A DNA stretch of 22,526 nucleotides, taken from Sedimentisphaerales bacterium (lineage in GTDB: Bacteria; Planctomycetota; Phycisphaerae; Sedimentisphaerales; SG8-4). The notes under the pieces were generated by a model. That model had not been told where the DNA came from, made no database searches, and worked only from the letters and a program-made list of their open reading frames with translations. Shown in pieces: positions 18,707-22,526 of this stretch (the stretch's first letter is position 1; every line of letters begins with the position of its first letter). The position numbers and the translations under genes are program-made. Location: the NCBI GenBank assembly GCA_016928975.1, contig JAFGJR010000215.1, positions 1-22,526 of the forward strand. The letters are read 5' to 3'.

Positions 18707-20295
18707 GCGTTTGCAGCGTCAGTCATCTGCACGGACCCGTGTCCATGAGCTGCCCTCTCTCCCGGGTAATTGGGCGCGTAGAGCATGCGTTTCTTGCGTA
18801 TCGCGAGGGCCCCGTTCTCGACAAATTCGCGGCCACGTTCGGCCATGTGTGTGACCATGTGCTGCCGCCAGAGCTTCAGAGTATCCTGCGAGCCTGACTC
18901 GCCTGCCAGATCGTGACACTCTCCGGGATCCTTGTCCAGGTTGAAGAGCTGCTCTCTCCCATCGTAGGCGTAGTAGATGTACTTGTGCCTGCCATCGGTC
19001 AGCGCCGTCCAGTGGTCGCTGCTGTAGCACATGGAGTGTTCGAGGTCGATGAAGGGCCGCCAATTGACCGTATTCCCGCGGATCAGCTCCAGCAGACTCT
19101 TCCCGTCGAGATGGTTCGGGATGGTTGCTCCCGCTGCATCGAGGAAGGTCGGCAGGACATCCCGCAGCTCGACGGGCTGGGACAGCCTCCCACCTCGCTG
19201 TTGGGCCATGCCCATGCTCTTGGGCCACCGCAGGATCATGGGGACCTTCGCCGAGCCTTCATAGGCGTAGGTCTTGCGCCACAGATGATGGTCGCCGAGC
19301 ATGTCGCCGTGGTCGGCGAAAAAGAGAATCAGCGTGTTGTCGTACAGGCCCCTCCTCTTGAGGGTCGTCAGGATTCGCCCGATCTGCTCGTCGATGAAGG
19401 TCACTGACCCATAGTAGGCGCGGCGGGATTCCTTTGCCTGGCGGATGCCCAGGTCGCCATGCCACAGGCTTGGACTGGGTGGTTCCTCATGCGAGGCATT
19501 TCGGCCGGCCCAATCTCCGATGTACAGCGCGGGCATATCGTCCGCGCTGTACATGTCCAGGAATCGCTGCGGGGGATCGTAGGGGCTGTGCGGCCTGGCG
19601 AACGAGACCTTCAGCACAAACGGCTCCGGCCGATCGTATTCCTCGATGAACTCGACTGCTCGATCACCGGTCCAGGTGGTGGGATGGAGCCGCTCAGGCA
19701 GGGCGTACGGTCTGGCCCGGTAGTCGTTCCATCCGACGCCGGTCGCATCGGGGTCGAGATCGGGGGCCTGCTGCCGGAACCAAAGGCGATAGTCACTGAC
19801 AAAACCCGGCGTCTCTGCGCGTCCCGACTCATCCACCAGCAGGCCATGATAGCCGCGAAGCTTCTTCTGCGGATACCAGTGCATCTTGCCGATGCCGAAC
19901 AGGTAGTACCCGGCATCTCGCATCGCTTGAGGCAGCTCAAAAGGGTATTGTCCTGCCACGCGGCCGTAGCCGAGCATCCCGTGATGCCACGGCGACAATC
20001 CTGTCAGGACGGCACTGCGGGCCGGCGTGCAACTGGGCGTCGATGAATAAGCACCTGCAAACAAAGCGCCGTCGGCGGCGATAGAATCCAGGTTGGGTGT
20101 CTTGATGACATCGTTGCCGGCACGACCGAGGCAGTCGCCTCGATGCTGGTCGGCCATGAGGTAGAGGATGTTTGGCTTCGAGGGGGAGGATGCAGCGATC
20201 CGCGCACCGTAGAGCGGCAGGAGCATGGGGGAAACACACGTTGCCGTCTTCAGGAACTCTCTTCGCGTTACTCCGCGCAGGTGATGGACGTTCAT
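18703..20295 (-). CDS. Type I sulfatase, Tat-exported (FGly motif CTPAR)
   Basis: A 530-residue S1-type sulfatase. The formylglycine motif is Cys89 in SCTPARSAVLTG. NILYLMADQHRGDCLG holds the first metal ligand (Asp49) and FFADHGDMLGDH the second. The N terminus has TRREFLKTA (residues 10-18), a Tat signal, followed by a short hydrophobic region. AGGAGGT five bases before the ATG at 20295 is strong support for the start. The C-terminal subdomain has WTALTDGRHKYIYYAYDGRE, typical of the family. It differs clearly from the next sulfatase (CTPAR versus CSPSR, different spacing), so the pair probably act on different positions of a sulfated sugar polymer. It lies 45 bases downstream of the BNR-like gene and overlaps the next sulfatase by four bases. 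Confidence 0.93.
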   Translation of the reverse strand: MNVHHLRGVTRREFLKTATCVSPMLLPLYGARIAASSPSKPNILYLMADQHRGDCLGRAGNDVIKTPNLDSIAADGALFAGAYSSTPSCTPARSAVLTGLSPWHHGMLGYGRVAGQYPFELPQAMRDAGYYLFGIGKMHWYPQKKLRGYHGLLVDESGRAETPGFVSDYRLWFRQQAPDLDPDATGVGWNDYRARPYALPERLHPTTWTGDRAVEFIEEYDRPEPFVLKVSFARPHSPYDPPQRFLDMYSADDMPALYIGDWAGRNASHEEPPSPSLWHGDLGIRQAKESRRAYYGSVTFIDEQIGRILTTLKRRGLYDNTLILFFADHGDMLGDHHLWRKTYAYEGSAKVPMILRWPKSMGMAQQRGGRLSQPVELRDVLPTFLDAAGATIPNHLDGKSLLELIRGNTVNWRPFIDLEHSMCYSSDHWTALTDGRHKYIYYAYDGREQLFNLDKDPGECHDLAGESGSQDTLKLWRQHMVTHMAERGREFVENGALAIRKKRMLYAPNYPGERAAHGHGSVQMTDAANA

Positions 20296-20340
20296 GGTTG
20301 ACCTCCTGGCCCTGTACTTGGCACGAACGACGGTTGCCTG

Positions 20341-21792
20341 TCATTCGACCTGAATCCGTGCGAAACTGATGGTCGTCCCCGAGCCTTGGCGTGTGCCCAG
20401 CAGATCGAGGATTCCGGAGGGCGGTGAGCCGGCTCGGGGTGTGGCGGTCATGAAGTTGGTGAAGGGCTTCTTCAGAGGAATGCGGATTGAGTCGCTGACC
20501 GATCCGTCACGTAGGATTTCCAGTATGCGATTCTCAGAGACCGGCCGGTCGTTGCTGTCCGAGCCCGACACGTAGAAGAACACGAACAGGCGGCTGTCCG
20601 GGCCGACGTGGAATCGGCCGCGGCCCGGCTGCTCACTCGATCCGCCTTCTTCCGCAGTCAGCAACGTACGACGCAGGAGCACATCGCCCTCGTGCAGCAC
20701 GGCATAGTGCAGCGAGCAGCTTTGCCTGGCATGTGGGAAGAACCTGGCCCGCAGACGCTCGTCAAGGGCTCGCTCCGTCCACAGGATATGCACCCTGCCG
20801 TCCGGCGCCGCCCACAAGTCGCCGGGGCTGATCCACCCGCAGGTCTTCTCGCGACTGGCAATCTCCACCCAGGGCTGGAATCGGCCGGTGGTGACATCCG
20901 ACGACCATGTGTAGAACAGCCGGCGGAAGTCATAGTCCCACTCCCGGCCGGTGAGCTGCTTCTTGAACGCCCGCCATTGTTCGTTCGGCTCGACGATGTC
21001 ACTGACGCCGCAGAAATGAACCTCGCGATTCCTCAACGCCACGTTCGGATAACATACGCGGACAGGCTGGGGCTTCGAGTAGTCTGCGCCCCACGGCCAT
21101 TTGAGCTGACCTTGCGCACTCCACTGACCCCGGCGGTCCAGGAACGTCCATTCCACATGCGTGTACCCGACGTTCTGAAACAGGATCAACTCGCGATTCG
21201 CCCCGTCGGAGGCGAAGCTTCGGTACGAATGCTCGGTGAACTTGGGGTGCTCGGACCAGACCGGGATCAAGGTTCTCGCCGGCTTGTCTGGATGATGGAC
21301 GTCGAACTCAAACAGCTCAGGCTGCGCCGGCCCGGAATAAGCGTTCGGATCCGTATTCAAGGTCGGATTGGCCGAGAGAAACAGCCGGCCGTTCGGCAAG
21401 CCGACCAGCGGGGAGGGCTCTCGGGTTCGTCCTGAGGCATCGAAGCAGACCTTCCGCCAGCCTTGCGGCTCGCGCTGAAACAACATCCAGCGGCAGTTAT
21501 TGAGCGGCTTGACTCCCCGGATTGTCTCGAGGCCGCTGGCGAAAAGGTCGTCGCCGACGCGCACCAGACACGTGGACCCGTGACACCACATTGGCCCGGC
21601 CCCATTGTCCGCAGGCTCGTAGGCATACACGTCCTCCTCGATCTGCACTGTCGGCCGTAAAAGGGCAGGGGTCCCCGCGTGGGCGACGGAGACGAGGGCC
21701 AGAGGCAAGCATAAGCGTGCGAGGTGGGGCATGGCAGAACGACTGACCATTGTCTTCGAGGCAACTGCTTGGCATTTCCTTGAGCATTTCAT
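20341..21792 (-). CDS. Exported BNR/sialidase-fold-like protein
   Basis: A 483-residue secreted protein if started at ATG 21792; starts at 21750 or 21732 would give a shorter n-region before the signal peptide (CLPLALVSVAHA). The ribosome-binding site is weak for all of them (GGGTGA about 11 bases before 21792). The body looks like a six-bladed beta-propeller of the BNR/neuraminidase type: DLFASGLETIRGVKP, LVGLPNGRLFLSAN, DGANRELILFQNVGYTHVEW, DLWAAPDGRVHILWTERALDE, FHVGPDSRLFVFFYVSG, with regular repeats of Gly-Arg-hydrophobic turns and Asp-rich loops. No complete catalytic triad of sialidases could be verified. It is the first gene of the run with the two sulfatases; such genes in Planctomycetota often occur beside sulfatases, which suggests a role on extracellular glycans. 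Enzyme or binding function is unproven. Confidence 0.6.
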   Translation of the reverse strand: MKCSRKCQAVASKTMVSRSAMPHLARLCLPLALVSVAHAGTPALLRPTVQIEEDVYAYEPADNGAGPMWCHGSTCLVRVGDDLFASGLETIRGVKPLNNCRWMLFQREPQGWRKVCFDASGRTREPSPLVGLPNGRLFLSANPTLNTDPNAYSGPAQPELFEFDVHHPDKPARTLIPVWSEHPKFTEHSYRSFASDGANRELILFQNVGYTHVEWTFLDRRGQWSAQGQLKWPWGADYSKPQPVRVCYPNVALRNREVHFCGVSDIVEPNEQWRAFKKQLTGREWDYDFRRLFYTWSSDVTTGRFQPWVEIASREKTCGWISPGDLWAAPDGRVHILWTERALDERLRARFFPHARQSCSLHYAVLHEGDVLLRRTLLTAEEGGSSEQPGRGRFHVGPDSRLFVFFYVSGSDSNDRPVSENRILEILRDGSVSDSIRIPLKKPFTNFMTATPRAGSPPSGILDLLGTRQGSGTTISFARIQVE

Positions 21793-22526
21793 GGCCACAT
21801 TGTATCACCCGCAAGAGTCCCATCAAGCCATTGACGACTCTGATCGACGTCGGGGCCGTAGATGTACTTGTGGAGCAGGTTCGTGAAGCCGTCGTATTCG
21901 GCGATGATGTGGTCGCCATCGTAGACGTACTTCATCTGCGTTATCGCGTCGTATTTCTTCTCGATCCTTCGGCCGGCGGGGTCGTAGGTGTAGGTGATGA
22001 CGTTGGCGGGCACTTCGGGAGTGGTCCACTGGACGGCGTCCACCCAGCCGCAATTGCTGCCGGATGAGCCGCTGGCGTCTTTGACGTAACGCCATTTGAG
22101 GGTGTGGGAGCCGGAGGTGGTGATCGTGTAGCTCTTGGGCTGCCAATCCACGGCGCCGCTGATGCGGTCCTGGCGTTCGTCGTCGATGTAGAACTCCAGC
22201 CAGTCGCTATCGGACTGCGAGGAGACCTTCCAGTAGAAGCTCAGGGCGCCGGTGGTCTGGACGTTGACCGTCGTCTGCATCCAGGACTGCTCGTTGTCAT
22301 TGACATCATCGCCGCTGACGGCGGCATCGGCGTCATAGTAGTACGTATCGGTCTGGCGATACCAGACCTTGTCGCCGCCGGTGGTGTAGCTCAGCGTCGA
22401 ATCCACGGCGTTGGCCAGCAGATCGCTGGTCGAAGGGGTCCACACGATGTGATCGAGCCACATGCAGTCATCGCCGCCGGAGCCGCTGGCGTCCTCGGCG
22501 TATGTCCAGCGGAAGGTGTGCGTGCC
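21789..22526 (-). pseudogene. RHS protein, 3'-truncated and continuing beyond the window
   Basis: The frame is open to the right edge (GTHTFRWTYAEDASGSGGDD and onward). It holds the end of one beta-sandwich repeat and one full copy of a repeat (YYYDADAAVSGDDVND, DWLEFYIDDERQDR, HTLKWRYVKDASGSSGSNC), then YD motifs (YTYDPAGRRIEKKYD, YVYDGDHIIAEYDG, HKYIYGPDVD). An intact RHS gene would go on through the RHS core (GxxGxxxALxDxxGxV...) and a toxin or variable tip; here it stops at TGA 17 residues later with unrelated sequence (SRQWLDGTLAGDTMWP). So the C-terminal core is lost. It overlaps the putative GTG/ATG start of the BNR-like gene by a few bases. Confidence 0.75.

Overview
The window looks like a piece of a Planctomycetota chromosome, probably near Phycisphaerae/Sedimentisphaerales. 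This is inferred from high GC, two Tat-exported sulfatases with no other catabolic cluster, large secreted proteins built from LamG-like modules, decayed RHS genes, short REP-like repeats and many secreted proteins of unknown function. No rRNA, tRNA, CRISPR array or intact mobile element was found.

Region 1 (1-2070, + strand) holds housekeeping-type genes: the 3' part of a class I dihydroorotase, a small multi-pass membrane protein and a YacP-like NYN-domain RNase. Region 2 (2168-8769, - strand) is a run of three exported proteins, read from right to left. They are an 802-aa protein with two LamG-like modules, an 809-aa protein with three InlB-type repeats, a PASTA domain and two more copies of the same module, and a Ntn-hydrolase (C45/C69-like) with a C-terminal PKD domain. 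The shared module ties the first two together as products of duplication.

Region 3 (about 8770-10455) is a scar zone. It has a 5' regulatory region for the 802-aa gene, a strong ribosome-binding site and ATG that run straight into two copies of a 31-bp repeat, an orphan RHS/YD fragment and a remnant of a REP-associated tyrosine transposase (RAYT). A small single-pass membrane protein follows, then a pair of 8-bp-stem hairpins whose loops are complementary (BIME-like).

Region 4 (10456-14609) has a secreted beta-propeller-like protein (- strand). Divergent from it is an SNF2 helicase with a SWIM zinc finger (+ strand), followed by a glycoside-hydrolase-like pseudogene that has lost its middle. 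Region 5 (14715-17018, + strand) is a likely three-gene operon: an unknown 162-aa protein, a LolA/LolB-like lipoprotein and a stand-alone homocysteine methyltransferase domain.

Region 6 (17156-21792, - strand) is a likely operon of a secreted BNR/sialidase-fold-like protein and two Tat-exported type I sulfatases whose ends overlap by ATGA; together they suggest degradation of a sulfated glycan outside the cytoplasm. The window ends inside a 3'-truncated RHS gene on the - strand.

I found no clearly new defence or biosynthetic system. The most interesting signals are the RAYT/REP scar zone with its kissing-loop-capable hairpins, the four-copy LamG-like module family, and the nonsense-split N terminus of the 809-aa protein.
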